Source: Nitrosopolaris sp035691865
Lineage (GTDB): Archaea > Thermoproteota > Nitrososphaeria > Nitrososphaerales > Nitrososphaeraceae
Assembly: GCA_035691865.1 (NCBI GenBank)
Contig: DASSIM010000023.1
Coordinates: 186,001-250,000, forward strand
Reading direction: 5' to 3'
Length of the DNA stretch: 64,000 nt
This document shows positions 46,222 through 55,658 of the stretch, piece after piece. The notes under the pieces are model-generated. The model saw nothing but the letters and a program-made list of their open reading frames with translations, searched no databases and was not told where the DNA came from. Position 1 is the first letter of the stretch; the number at the start of each line of letters is the position of its first letter. Both the position numbers and the translations under genes were made by a program.

Positions 46222-46848
46222 ATGATGCAGCCAGATGAAAAGATAAACATAGAAAAAGTTGGTACGATTCATAGGGAAAAAATAGAAAAATTGCTAAGAC
46301 AACTGCTAATAGAGATAGGTGAAAACCCAGATCGAGAAGGCCTAATTGGAACTCCTGCACGTATGGCGGAGATGTACGAAGAGATATTTGGTGGATATAA
46401 AATAATCTCAGAACTTGATGTAAGCTTTACCGAGGCTGCAGAAACAATTATCGCCAAAGATATCCAATTTTACAGTATGTGTGAACATCATATGCTTCCA
46501 TTTTTCGGAAAGATACACATAGCATATGTTCCTGCTGGTAAAGTATTTGGAATATCGAAATTAATCCGCCTTGTTGAAAAATATGCACGTAGAATGCAAA
46601 TTCAGGAGAGGCTGACAAAAGAGATTGCGGATGAGATAATGAGAAGAGGAGTGAAAGGCGTTCTGGTTATAGCAGAAGGTGAACATCTGTGCATGAAAAT
46701 GCGTGGTGTTAGAAATGGAAGCCTAATACTGACTGAGGCTCACCGTGGTGTAATGGAACGGAAGGAAATGCGTGAACATGTCCTTTCACTCATTTATACT
46801 TCAAAACCAGAATTACAGGCTATGCGAACCTCAAAATCGAGAATATAG
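46222..46848 (+). CDS. folE: GTP cyclohydrolase I (FolE type)
   Basis: 208 aa. Opens GTP to dihydroneopterin triphosphate, feeding preQ0 and possibly pterins. Zinc ligands in FYSMCEHHMLPFFGK (Cys, His) and EGEHLCMKMRGVR (Cys); substrate loop AYVPAGKVFGISKL. The bacterial-type enzyme rather than MptA is as known for Nitrososphaeria. Third gene of queC-queE-folE. Confidence 0.96.
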   Translation: MMQPDEKINIEKVGTIHREKIEKLLRQLLIEIGENPDREGLIGTPARMAEMYEEIFGGYKIISELDVSFTEAAETIIAKDIQFYSMCEHHMLPFFGKIHIAYVPAGKVFGISKLIRLVEKYARRMQIQERLTKEIADEIMRRGVKGVLVIAEGEHLCMKMRGVRNGSLILTEAHRGVMERKEMREHVLSLIYTSKPELQAMRTSKSRI

Positions 46849-46904
46849 TAGAGTACATCTTAGCGACAACAAGGCTTATAATAAAGTAATTAGAGGTAAA
46901 AAGA

Positions 46905-47177
46905 ATGGCGAGTACAATCTTTAGAGTACAGTCACACAAATTTAGTCAAGACAATATTCAAACTACTCTCGTATGTTCGAAGTGTGACGAAATATTTTCT
47001 AAAGAATTTCCTCTGGATCTTGAAGGTCAGACTATTGAATTCAAGTGTCCAGTGTGTGGCGCTCCTGGCGAGGCCGATCTTCCTTTCAAGAGTGCCGAAG
47101 AAAGAGAGGAATTAGAAGAAGACTTTGAAGAGGTTGAGGAAGAAGAGGGCGAAGAAGAGTTTGAGGAAGACTATTAA
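46905..47177 (+). CDS. Zinc-ribbon protein with acidic tail
   Basis: 90 aa. CSKCDEIF and KCPVCGAPGE form a C-x2-C...C-x2-C ribbon (residues about 25-49); the last 30 residues are almost all Glu/Asp. Such small ribbons with acidic tails occur in AOA; binding to basic proteins or nucleic-acid machinery is possible. Own promoter likely (57-base gap after folE). Convergent with rfcS. Confidence 0.8.
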   Translation: MASTIFRVQSHKFSQDNIQTTLVCSKCDEIFSKEFPLDLEGQTIEFKCPVCGAPGEADLPFKSAEEREELEEDFEEVEEEEGEEEFEEDY

Positions 47178-47205
47178 TTACTGCTTCAGAATACCAATAT
47201 ACTTA

Positions 47206-48201
47206 TTAGTTACTTGCCTTTGACCCTAACTTGCCCAATTGCGCCAAAAGCGCGGCTAATTGGATTTCAGGATGGGCACCCGCTGCGAGCCTGTAATCAT
47301 ATTCCGCCATTAGAGCTGCGAATTCATCAGGACGATCCAATTTCATATCATATGCTTCCTGATTAGCATATCTGATAAAATCATTTTCAGACATTCCATA
47401 CACGTTCATCAATTCAAATAGTTTGACCCTGGCATCAGTGAACCTACCAGCAAGAGCTAATTTAATAACTTCTCCGACTTTGGATTTGCCTGAAAGCCCT
47501 CTTGAAGCGATTACATTGGCGTGTGACACTGACCCCATGCCAGCCGACGCCTGAAGCATGTTAATAGAGTGCCGTAAATCTCCCGAAGTGGCGTCATAGA
47601 TCTGTGAAAGTGCTTTTTCTTCAAATTTAGCCCCTTCTCTTTCACAGATCGTTTTTAGATGTCGTACGAGGTCTTCTTTCCCCAATCTTGTAAACCGAAA
47701 AACTACACTCCTACTCTGCAGAGGCTCGATTATCTGTGAGAGATAATTGCAAATAATAATGAATCGCGTCGTTCTGGAGCAGTCTTCAATGATCCTCCTT
47801 AGCGCAGTCTGCGCTTCAGGAGTCATCTCATCTGCCTCATCTAGAATAATTATTCGAAACGGTTTCTCGTCACTGTTACCGGTGATTAGCTTCATGACCG
47901 CTGCGAATTCCTTAACTCTCTCCCGAACCATCTTGATCCCCCTTTCGTCAGACGCATTCAACTCGAGAGTATCCCTCCGCCATTCTTCTCCAAGCAGCTG
48001 TCGCGCGATACATAAGGCGGTTGTAGTCTTTCCTACTCCTGGAGGACCAGCAAATAACAAATGTGGTAGCTCATCTGGAACATTGATAAGTTGACGCAGA
48101 GCGTTGACAATTTCTTTTTGATCAATAACTTCATTTAGTGTTAACGGGCGATATTTCTCAACCCACATCAAATTTGAGAGACTTTTGTTTATTATTGGCA
48201 T
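47206..48201 (-). CDS. rfcS: Replication factor C small subunit
   Basis: 331 aa. Clamp-loader ATPase loading PCNA. WVEKYRPLTLNEVIDQ (RFC box), Walker A AGPPGVGKTTTA, Walker B IIILDEADEMT, sensor 1 IIICNYLSQI and the SRC-like arginine-finger motif (LQSRSVVFRF), sensor 2 GDLRHSINMLQ. Divergent from gins23-mcm across 58 bases. Confidence 0.97.
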   Translation of the reverse strand: MPIINKSLSNLMWVEKYRPLTLNEVIDQKEIVNALRQLINVPDELPHLLFAGPPGVGKTTTALCIARQLLGEEWRRDTLELNASDERGIKMVRERVKEFAAVMKLITGNSDEKPFRIIILDEADEMTPEAQTALRRIIEDCSRTTRFIIICNYLSQIIEPLQSRSVVFRFTRLGKEDLVRHLKTICEREGAKFEEKALSQIYDATSGDLRHSINMLQASAGMGSVSHANVIASRGLSGKSKVGEVIKLALAGRFTDARVKLFELMNVYGMSENDFIRYANQEAYDMKLDRPDEFAALMAEYDYRLAAGAHPEIQLAALLAQLGKLGSKASN

Positions 48202-48259
48202 GTGTGCTGAAATACCTGACTATTTTTATATCATAATAAGTTAACTAAATAACCCGCCA

Positions 48260-48880
48260 TTGAGTTTAGCTCCAAGCTTAACAAAAGCTATCTTGCCAAA
48301 AGATATAATGATCAATAGCTATGTACTCAACACAGTTAGATTGGCTAGTAGTGCATCTTCAGATAATGAGGTCGAGATTATTCAAGGCGCTTATCGCATA
48401 GAATATTTGATGGAAGATGTTAGGGTATCATACAAACGAGATGTAAATGTTTCTGTAGGTGGCCTCACGATCGACGCAAAGGAGGGTGATCTATCATCCA
48501 TACCTCGATGGGTAGCAAAAATCTTGCTGGACGAGGGCACAGTCGAAATTCCAGATAATCACGAATCTGCCTATATTTCCAGAGCTTTAAATCGCGAAAG
48601 AATAGCAAAGCCTCATGATCTGTCCGGAATAGATACCGATTTTTATATAAGAGTAAATGATTATCTAGATGGTTTGAAGGAAAGAGAAAGAGAAAATTTA
48701 ATAGTTTCGATGAACTCATTTATAGCTTCTCGGCTCGAAAAAATTGTCAAACTCGCAGCCGCATCTCCTCTCTCACCAGAACTAAAAGCAAAACTCTCAG
48801 CTGAAGAAAATGAACTCTATATTCTCGTTCACAATTCTTCTTCCTCATTCAAACAGAGGGTGTTAAAGAAATTTGTCTGA
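48260..48880 (+). CDS. gins23: GINS complex subunit, Gins23 type
   Basis: 206 aa, TTG start. GINS is part of the CMG helicase at replication forks. The beta-rich B-domain comes first (VRVSYKRDVNVSVGGLTI ... LSSIPRWVAKILLDEGTVEI, about 50-98), followed by the helical A-domain, the order of Psf2/Psf3-like Gins23. Its 3' end overlaps mcm by 8 bases, so both helicase components are made together. Confidence 0.85.
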   Translation: MSLAPSLTKAILPKDIMINSYVLNTVRLASSASSDNEVEIIQGAYRIEYLMEDVRVSYKRDVNVSVGGLTIDAKEGDLSSIPRWVAKILLDEGTVEIPDNHESAYISRALNRERIAKPHDLSGIDTDFYIRVNDYLDGLKERERENLIVSMNSFIASRLEKIVKLAAASPLSPELKAKLSAEENELYILVHNSSSSFKQRVLKKFV

Positions 48881-50942
48881 GCAACAAACCTTAGCTGCAT
48901 TATCCAACAATTTAGAAAAGTTTTTGCGATCTTTTAAAGATAAAGATGCGACCTACAAGTATTTTGATAGTATTAACCATATGATGGCTATGAGCTCTCT
49001 TTCACTTGTGGTCGATTATATTGATTTCGATACATTTAGGCCAGATCTTGCGAAGCTTATTACACATAATCCAGACGAAATGTTAGAGGCATTTAATGCG
49101 GCGGTGTTATCAATTCTAACGGAAATCCATCCAGATTACGCATTTGAAATACGAGATAAAATCAAGGTTAGAATAGGAAATTATACCGTACAGAAGGGCT
49201 TGCGAGATATTAATGCCGAAGTAATCGACAAATTAATTGGAGTCTCGGGTATGGTTGTGAGGTCTTCAGAGGTTAAACCACTTGCCAAGAAGATCGGTTA
49301 TCGCTGCCTAAACTGTAACACGATTACCGAAGCGCAATTGAAAGGACTACAACTGAGAAAACCTTTGAAGTGCACGAACTGTTCAGAGAAAGAGCTTGAA
49401 ATGGATCCGGAAAATAGCATATTTAGTGACTTTCAAATGGTAAGACTTCAAGAATTACCTGAGGATCTTCCAGCAGGTCAGCTCCCCCACTATGTGGAAG
49501 TCACAGTGATGGGCGACCTTGTAGATCAATGTCGACCAGGGGACAGAATTATGTTAACAGGCATAATCAGAATAGAGCAAGATCAGATCTCCCCGCAAGT
49601 AAAGACTAGTCTATTCCGATTACGAATGGAAGGAAATAACATTGAATACCTTGGCGGACGAGCCGGAAGCAAGGAGATGCGAACTGTAGAAAGAATAGCC
49701 ATTAGCACAGAAGATGAAAAACAGATCTTGGCTATAGCAAACAAACCGGATGCATACGACAAGCTTATAGCTTCTTTTGCTCCCCACGTCTACGGTCACG
49801 AAGTCATTAAAGAAGCAATTTTATTATTAATAGTAGGATCAGTAACAAAAAAACTAGAAGACGGATCAACCCGCAGGGGAGATCTCAATATTTTTTTGGT
49901 CGGCGATCCTGGCACCGCTAAATCGGAAATGTTAAAGTTCGCAGCTAAAATTGCACCGAGGGGTCTTTATACTTCGGGACGAGGTACGACGGCAGCAGGT
50001 CTGACCGCTGCAGTAATTCGAGACAAGTCTGGGATAATGATGCTCGAAGCGGGGGCTGTGGTATTAGGAGACCAGGGTTTGGTTTGTATCGATGAGTTTG
50101 ATAAGATAAAGCAGGAAGACCGCTCAGCGCTGCATGAAGTAATGGAACAACAGACTTGTTCTGTAGCAAAAGGAGGGATTGTTGCCACATTAAATGCACG
50201 AACTTCCATCTTGTCGGCAGCGAACCCGCTCTATGGGAAGTATGACCCGTTCAAGAATATAACAGAGAATGTTAATTTGCCCATTCCTCTTTTGACTCGA
50301 TTTGACATCATTTATGTGGTTAGAGACACACCAGAGAAAGAGAAGGACAGCCGTGTTGCGAGTCACATTTTGGAGCTTCATCGTGACTCAGGACGTGCAG
50401 CGCATCCCGCTATCGATATAGATCTTTTCAGTAAATACCTTGCATTTTCGAAACAGATCGAACCACGGCTAACGATTGAAGCAATCGATATCATTAAAAA
50501 TTATTACATGAAAATGAGAAATGTCGACTCCGAGGGTATGATCACCGTGACACCCAGACAGCTTGAAGGTCTGATCAGACTATCTACTGCAAGAGCACGA
50601 TTGTTGCTAAAAGACAAAGTGGAGGCCGATGATGCGGAACGGGCAATCTACCTTGTGCAAAGAATGTTAGAAACTGCAGGGGTCGATGTTAACACGGGAA
50701 GGGTAGATCTAGGTGTACTGCATGGCAAACCACACAGCGAGATCTCCAAGTTGAAGGTATTTATGGAAGTTTTTAATGCACTTTCTGGACAAGATAAGAA
50801 TGATGTAGAAGAGAAGAATTTTATTAACGATCTTGCAAAGACAGGGAAATTCACTGAGGATGAGGCAAGAACTTTTATCAGAAAGGCTATGCAAAACGGA
50901 CAGATATATGAAAGAAAACCGGGATTTTACGCCAAAGCGTAA
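48873..50942 (+). CDS. mcm: Replicative DNA helicase MCM
   Basis: 689 aa, TTG start overlapping gins23. Domains: helical A-domain, OB-fold with zinc finger (CLNCNTI...KCTNCSE), AAA+ core with Walker A GDPGTAKSEM, Walker B CIDEFDKI, the MCM arginine finger LLTRFDIIYV and sensor SILSAANPLYGKYD, then a C-terminal winged helix (SEISKLKVFMEVFNAL...). Length normal for archaea. Confidence 0.98.
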   Translation: MSEQQTLAALSNNLEKFLRSFKDKDATYKYFDSINHMMAMSSLSLVVDYIDFDTFRPDLAKLITHNPDEMLEAFNAAVLSILTEIHPDYAFEIRDKIKVRIGNYTVQKGLRDINAEVIDKLIGVSGMVVRSSEVKPLAKKIGYRCLNCNTITEAQLKGLQLRKPLKCTNCSEKELEMDPENSIFSDFQMVRLQELPEDLPAGQLPHYVEVTVMGDLVDQCRPGDRIMLTGIIRIEQDQISPQVKTSLFRLRMEGNNIEYLGGRAGSKEMRTVERIAISTEDEKQILAIANKPDAYDKLIASFAPHVYGHEVIKEAILLLIVGSVTKKLEDGSTRRGDLNIFLVGDPGTAKSEMLKFAAKIAPRGLYTSGRGTTAAGLTAAVIRDKSGIMMLEAGAVVLGDQGLVCIDEFDKIKQEDRSALHEVMEQQTCSVAKGGIVATLNARTSILSAANPLYGKYDPFKNITENVNLPIPLLTRFDIIYVVRDTPEKEKDSRVASHILELHRDSGRAAHPAIDIDLFSKYLAFSKQIEPRLTIEAIDIIKNYYMKMRNVDSEGMITVTPRQLEGLIRLSTARARLLLKDKVEADDAERAIYLVQRMLETAGVDVNTGRVDLGVLHGKPHSEISKLKVFMEVFNALSGQDKNDVEEKNFINDLAKTGKFTEDEARTFIRKAMQNGQIYERKPGFYAKA

Positions 50943-50968
50943 AAGATGTATTTGCAAATACTTAAAAT

Positions 50969-51949
50969 TTAATCAGTCAGATTGAGACCACCATTAATTC
51001 TCGTTTCATTCTCACTCACGCTGACATATAGATGATAAATATCTCCAGTATTACTACTAGAATAATTCCAAATAAGTGGGCTTAATGGCAATTGTCTAAA
51101 GGTAGACTTTTGTTTGTCTTCCAGTATCTCATATACTAACTGGCCGATTATGATTTGATCGGGCTTTGCGAGTGTAGTCATCTTCGTTGCGATGCTCATC
51201 GTATAACCTAATATATCGAGCTGGGGCCTTTTCGAAACAACTTTTCCATCTATGATGCGAGTTTCCCATCCGTATTGTACTACCGCATTCTCACCAACGT
51301 CTATTCCGATTCTTACATTGAGCTCAGGATAATCATATTGATTTAGTATCGGATTTAGACCCTCACGGACCACTTTGATCATAGAGCAAGCGCAATTTAC
51401 CGCGTTAATGGACGGCAAATAGAAGTCACTAGAGCCAACCACAAAAAAAGCTAGGATTGCATCCCCGACATATTTTAGAACATATCCACCGTATGCTGCT
51501 ATCAATAGTGACATTTCCTGACTAAATGCCTGTATTATCGTCGCAAGCCTATCGACAGGAAGCGTCATTAGCAGTTTAGTTGATTCCACCAAATCTACGT
51601 GCAAAATCACCAGAGTAATCTTGGACTTTGCATAGATTTCCAGAATATTTTGGGTTTCCTCCATAGAGATGTTAAAGTCAGATCCTACTTTCAGAGCCCC
51701 CCACATTCTGGTTTGGGCAAGTTTAATAGCTTTATTGATGTTAACAACCTCATCAAGATAAAACTTGCTTAATAGTGGAACATCAGAGACATTTTTGACG
51801 ATTATTTTTCTTCTTTCCTCATCGCTGTTCTCTTTTTGAATAATTCGCAAGACCTCCTCTTGGGTTATATCCAATTCAAGAGCAATTATATCTGGCATTA
51901 TTCCGGAATTATACAAATTAAGTATAGTCTGCGTCTGCTCTGTAGTCAT
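50969..51949 (-). CDS. Class III nucleotide cyclase with N-terminal HTH-like region
   Basis: 326 aa, ATG start. Residues 1-45 resemble a helix-turn-helix (ILNLYNSGIMPDIIALELDITQEEVLRII). The cyclase homology domain spans about 110-300: metal Asp119 in ILHVDLVESTKLL, Asp163 in KYVGDAILAFFV, RIGIDVGENAVVQYG, and LDILGYTMSIATKMTTLAKPDQIIIG. Both metal-binding Asp residues are present, so synthesis of cAMP (or cGMP) from NTP is plausible. No membrane segment. A phosphodiesterase-like gene lies 7.3 kb downstream. Convergent with mcm (26 bases between stops). Confidence 0.85.
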   Translation of the reverse strand: MTTEQTQTILNLYNSGIMPDIIALELDITQEEVLRIIQKENSDEERRKIIVKNVSDVPLLSKFYLDEVVNINKAIKLAQTRMWGALKVGSDFNISMEETQNILEIYAKSKITLVILHVDLVESTKLLMTLPVDRLATIIQAFSQEMSLLIAAYGGYVLKYVGDAILAFFVVGSSDFYLPSINAVNCACSMIKVVREGLNPILNQYDYPELNVRIGIDVGENAVVQYGWETRIIDGKVVSKRPQLDILGYTMSIATKMTTLAKPDQIIIGQLVYEILEDKQKSTFRQLPLSPLIWNYSSSNTGDIYHLYVSVSENETRINGGLNLTD

Positions 51950-52285
51950 ATTATTTCACCTCTAGTATCATAAGAAGCAAAATTGCGAATTATAAGCATA
52001 GCTTTGATTAGGAAAACGTATTGATTTTATCTACATTGGCTGCATCTCGAAAGCCATTGTAAATCCTGTATATATGCATTCGCATATGTGCTGGACACCA
52101 ATTCGTGTCCCCCAAATTCACACCAACATATCCAAGTGTATCACGATTCCTCTGCAAATCCTGTCATTGAGATTGCCGCTGAACAAAAGACTGTGAAATT
52201 AATCATTAATGAAATTTGCCATCAAACAAAGACCTGCAGAATAAAAAGAAATGATTGCTTTGCAGTTTTCTCGTCTGTATGGACA
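51950..52285. other. Intergenic region
   Basis: A plus-strand frame at 52088-52384 reads partly like protein (IEIAAEQKTVKLIINEI) but overlaps a better minus-strand gene at its end. I leave it uncalled. Confidence 0.3.
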
Positions 52286-52474
52286 TTATTGTACCTTGAT
52301 AATCTCATCCCAGGTTCCATTAGCAGAAAGCATGTAGAATTTGTTTGTATCTCCAGATTCAAATTGTATGATGTCTACAGCTGATATTTGGATCTTGTGG
52401 TGATATTTTTGCAGAGCATCGATTAATCCCAACGTACTAAATTCTTCCACCAGGTCTGTCAAGTCCATAAACAT
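52286..52474 (-). CDS. Small hypothetical protein
   Basis: 62 aa, ATG (or the second ATG two codons later). MFMDLTDLVEEFSTLGLIDALQKYHHKIQ then a beta-rich half (DIIQFESGDTNKFYMLSANGTW). Reads like a complete small domain; family not recognised. Confidence 0.5.
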   Translation of the reverse strand: MFMDLTDLVEEFSTLGLIDALQKYHHKIQISAVDIIQFESGDTNKFYMLSANGTWDEIIKVQ

Positions 52475-52543
52475 CGGATTTCGTCTGGACTCTAAGTATT
52501 GCCGATAATAGGTTCATTCGTTCCATGAGTATAGAGCATGATA

Positions 52544-52720
52544 TTATGTGGTGTCTTGCCAGCTTAATATTGATGAAAAATCCCCGATCGATCTTCCATC
52601 CGATTCCATTTCTTTTCCCTGGGTTCTATCATTAACCAGAGTTTGGATTAAATGTTCTATAATAATTCTCCTTACTGGATTAGCAGCCGACGATATGGAA
52701 TAAATAATGTTACTTGAGAA
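52544..52720 (-). pseudogene. Start-less fragment, possibly of a winged-helix regulator
   Basis: Open frame of 58 codons with AANPVRRIIIEHLIQTLVND, which resembles the first DNA-binding helices of ArsR-like regulators (NPVRRxIxExL), but no start codon and a stop directly before it. It overlaps the promoter region of the DUF2024 gene. Confidence 0.3.
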
Positions 52721-52728
52721 TTAATCTT

Positions 52729-52992
52729 ATGGAATGTGCAGTATACGATACATATGTACAAAAGAGTGACGGCAAAACGATGCACTTTGACGTTGTGGTA
52801 CAGGCAGATACCCCTCACGCGAAGGCAATTGAGTATGGCAAGCAGTATCTTGCAAGCGTCGGTCAAGCGGAGCAAAAAATGACTCAAGAAGAATGTCAAT
52901 TCTGTCATATCCAGGAAGCACCCCCACCAATTGAAAGAGATATTGCTTCGAAAGGATATTACATACAAAAGATGGAAGGCTGTCCAAAATAA
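52729..52992 (+). CDS. DUF2024 family protein
   Basis: 87 aa from ATG 52729 (a TTG five codons earlier is less likely). The N-terminus CAVYDTYVQKSDGKTMHFDVVV matches DUF2024 as I recall it (VxDTYV-x-K-x-DG-x-MHFD), followed by YGKQYLASVG and two Cys in ECQFCH. Function of the family is unknown. Cytoplasmic. Confidence 0.8.
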   Translation: MECAVYDTYVQKSDGKTMHFDVVVQADTPHAKAIEYGKQYLASVGQAEQKMTQEECQFCHIQEAPPPIERDIASKGYYIQKMEGCPK

Positions 52993-53063
52993 AAACCGAA
53001 TTTCTATATAAATTTATTTTTTTTCAAGTTCTAAATGAGTTGTACTTACCAATCAGCAACGTT

Positions 53064-53280
53064 ATAGATAATTTGTTAGTGGTCGACGGTTACGTTGATA
53101 GAAAGAAACTGGTCACAGACTTGCTTCATTTGGTGTCGAAAGAGGCGAACCGTTTTCAAGAAAGGTGTTGGATCTCCTCGTCACAAGATTAAATAAAAAG
53201 TTCCAAGTACCAATCTGCGGCGAAGAGCTGGTTTTACGGGTTCCATGGCTTGTCAGACTCCTCGAATTCAGGTGCATATT
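53064..53280 (+). pseudogene. Frameshifted gene remnant, family unknown
   Basis: One frame reads NLLVVDGYVDRKKLVTDLLH and LVSKEANRFQER, the next frame continues VLDLLVTRLNKKFQVPICGEE and about 15 more residues; the switch falls near 53163-53166 (GAAAGGTG). No start codon seen. Family not recognised. Confidence 0.4.
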
Positions 53281-53334
53281 TTCATTCGACTATAATTTGA
53301 TAACGTTATATAATATCATATTTACGAAATATCT

Positions 53335-53742
53335 GTGATTAATAAAGACCAGAAGAATCTTGGTCCAAGAATCATGGTTGTTGATGATGAGAAGGATATT
53401 TTACGTATTTTAAAGCGTGATTTAGAATCTAGTAATTTGGAGAATAGATTCAATGTTGAGATATTCTCCACTAGCGAGTCAGCTTTGAATGCTTTTGCAA
53501 GCCATCCAGATGACTATTACGATCTCGTACTCACCGACATCAGAATGTCAAAAATGACCGGGTTTGAATTATATCGTCGATTAAAAGAAAAAAGCCCATC
53601 AATCAAAATCGTATTCCTCACAGCATTTGAAATAGATAAAAAAGAATTTGACAAGGTCTTGGCTGGTGCCCACTTTATTAATAAACCTGTCAGCATCTCC
53701 AATTTGGTCCCCAAGCTATATTCAATTCTTGAGAAAAAGTAG
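53335..53742 (+). CDS. Stand-alone response regulator (receiver domain)
   Basis: 135 aa, GTG start. Receiver fold: IMVVDDEKDILRIL with the acidic pair, DLVLTDIRMSKMTGFELY with the phospho-acceptor Asp (about residue 66), VFLTAFE (Thr) and FINKPV (Lys). No output domain, so it probably acts by protein contact with a histidine kinase partner that is not in the window. A dead relative lies at 19273-19574. Confidence 0.93.
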   Translation: MINKDQKNLGPRIMVVDDEKDILRILKRDLESSNLENRFNVEIFSTSESALNAFASHPDDYYDLVLTDIRMSKMTGFELYRRLKEKSPSIKIVFLTAFEIDKKEFDKVLAGAHFINKPVSISNLVPKLYSILEKK

Positions 53743-54159
53743 CAGTAGCATAAACGCCGACCAATTTTTGGCACACTCGTCACACTTGTGACATGGTCTA
53801 CACAAAGGTTCGATATCTATTCAGGCCTCAATAGAATTTGAGCCTCTTTCGGGTATTGTCTAAATGCCACTGGCAACCAACGTACATAATAAATATTATT
53901 TTCGGAGAATTATATATTATTTTCAGACCTGCTACAGAGAGGACACTCCTGTTAGGAAGATAACAAGAACATCTATCTACCATGCGTTTTGAAGCCTTAA
54001 TCTGGGTATACCTATGTCTAAAGGTACGATACCAGTACAACCTCTACAAATCAAACAGACAGAGAATATTTCAGTATTAATTTACAATAGGCCTGCACTA
54101 AGGAATGGTTTTATGCGAACATAGTCATCTCGGTAGGCGTTGTAATTACTCTCGCAGCA
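53743..54159. other. Intergenic region with decayed zinc-ribbon coding
   Basis: On the minus strand near 54060-53905 one frame gives SVCLICRGCTGIVPLD (C-x2-C-x2-C) and another ends ECPLCSRSENNI, as if a small zinc-ribbon gene had been frameshifted between its Cys pairs. No intact gene. Confidence 0.3.
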
Positions 54160-54462
54160 ATGCTCCCGGTAGCAAACACTCCAATACATTTTGCAAATGC
54201 GATTTCCTGTAATAGTAGTGCATCAAATTCCCTCGTTGGTGCATTTTCAAGTGTTAGTGGCTCTACGGGCAGTTGCTCAACTAGTTCGAGTAGTTCGTCG
54301 AAACCTGGGGCCTTTTTTGCAGGCGCCAGTGGCCCAAAAGTTGCGTCCAGCTCAGGACATAGTAGCAGCTCATCTAGTGCGGGTGGATCTCAGTCGAGCT
54401 GCTCTAACAGCTTCGAAGCAGCACAGGAATCCTTGCTTCATCCTCGTTTAGCGCGTCGATGA
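54160..54462 (+). pseudogene. Ser-rich secreted protein, probably 5'-disrupted
   Basis: 100 codons, about 35 of them Ser, with six Cys. The ATG used here falls inside what looks like a Sec signal that begins upstream (NIVISVGVVITLAAMLPVANT) in the same frame, where a TAG at about 54087 and no start codon occur; ATG CGA ACA TAG lies one base out of frame at 54114. I infer an indel near 54120 in a surface-protein gene. If translated, only a weakly hydrophobic N-terminus remains. Confidence 0.4.
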
Positions 54463-54674
54463 AGGGTAAGTGCGTGAGATCGTCGGGATAGACTTCACAA
54501 ACCATTTTTTCATCTTCGTGCAGCGAATCAGTCATCCTCGTTGCGTATCCGATCCAAAACAAACATCTGGATATTAAAATAGGCTCTGTTTTTGGTATCC
54601 AGTGCCTATGGGCGGAGAAACCAAAGATGGCGAACAGACCTCAGAAGTTACTCGATATCCTGTAGGCTGCTACG

Positions 54675-54848
54675 CTAGTTTCGATCAAATAGCAGCCGCT
54701 CAACATCCTTGACGTTAGTCTTCTGCAAAGTTATTTCCACTTTCAGCAGAGAACCTGAGATATAGTTTTTAATGCGTTCACTAATTGCAGCAGCCTTGGG
54801 CGTACCCTCCCGGGAGGCCCGCAGCGTTAATTTTGATATTTTTTTCAA
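54675..54848 (-). CDS. Small basic protein in the decayed element
   Basis: 57 aa from TTG 54848: MKKISKLTLRASREGTPKAA, then AISERIKNYISGSLLKVEIT and LQKTNVKDVERLLFDRN. The DNA here is more GC-rich than its surroundings. Complete, well-formed, likely two helices and a strand. On the same strand as the Toprim fragment and integrase, so it may belong to the integrated element. Family unknown. Confidence 0.45.
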   Translation of the reverse strand: MKKISKLTLRASREGTPKAAAISERIKNYISGSLLKVEITLQKTNVKDVERLLFDRN

Positions 54849-55140
54849 AAAGTTTTAAAAAATAACGTTTTGTATGAGCATAAGAAACACCATTCCCGGT
54901 GTTATTGAAAATTGTTCTGCAATCAGGAATTTACCCTAGTCGATTGAACAGGGTAGGTAAAGAATGACATATTAGACATATATCGTAAGGTAGAATTGGA
55001 CAGGCAGGCTCAAAATGGTGGTGTAGGTGGTTTATTACAAGGGAAAACAAGTAGGAATAGGAAAAAGCGTTGAAATAACTGCCTTTAACTCCCTTGGTCC
55101 TTGGACCTCAGTAATATCCAACCTCTTTACAATTCTGCTT

Positions 55141-55630
55141 CTAGATGAATCTAATTCTTTCCTGGACTAGTCTATCTAGTAGCTCTGGCTGGTGATCTGA
55201 CAGGACTGCTTGATAAATACGTTGGTCAAAGATTTGGTCGACTGATTCCTGTAAAGTACGTATGAATTCATCAGGTACAATTGCTTAGTAATGCGTCCAG
55301 TTCAAGAACATACAACCTACCACACATTTCGGTAATTGTCTCTTGGTTCTCGGGTACCACTGGAAGATTGGATTGCTTAATTCGTTCTTCTATGACCGCC
55401 ACGCGTTGCAAGTCTATATCTCCCAAGCTAATGTAACATAATGCGCTGTCCATATCATTTCCAGAAGGATCAAAATCTCCGAAATAGAGTATGTGGATCT
55501 CTTTTCCTGACCTCTTGATCTCTAGAAGTCTCATACAGTTCTCGTATAGAAAAGACCAGCCCGAATATCCTCGATTTACTGTTATTCTAACATCTCGGCC
55601 TATAAGATCTTGTACTGATCCTATCGTCAC
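55141..55630 (-). pseudogene. Toprim-domain protein (Top6A/Spo11-like), truncated and frameshifted
   Basis: From GTG 55630 the frame carries RGYSGWSFLYENCMRLLEI and HILYFGDFDPSGNDMD, the D-x-D Toprim motif, then RLYVLELDALLSN; a frameshift near 55288 follows, and the next frame continues VPDEFIRTLQESVDQIF to TAG at 55141. Homologues I recall have a further N-terminal half, so the 5' end is also missing. Related proteins occur on archaeal plasmids and viruses; role unknown (DNA nicking or repair). Confidence 0.55.
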
Positions 55631-55658
55631 TATCTATGCCATTTAGTTAGAAAAAATT

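Noticed and set aside
54191..54451. 86-codon plus-strand frame
   Set aside because: Alternative frame of the Ser-rich gene; the Val/Arg/Ala bias is a product of the Ser codons read off frame.
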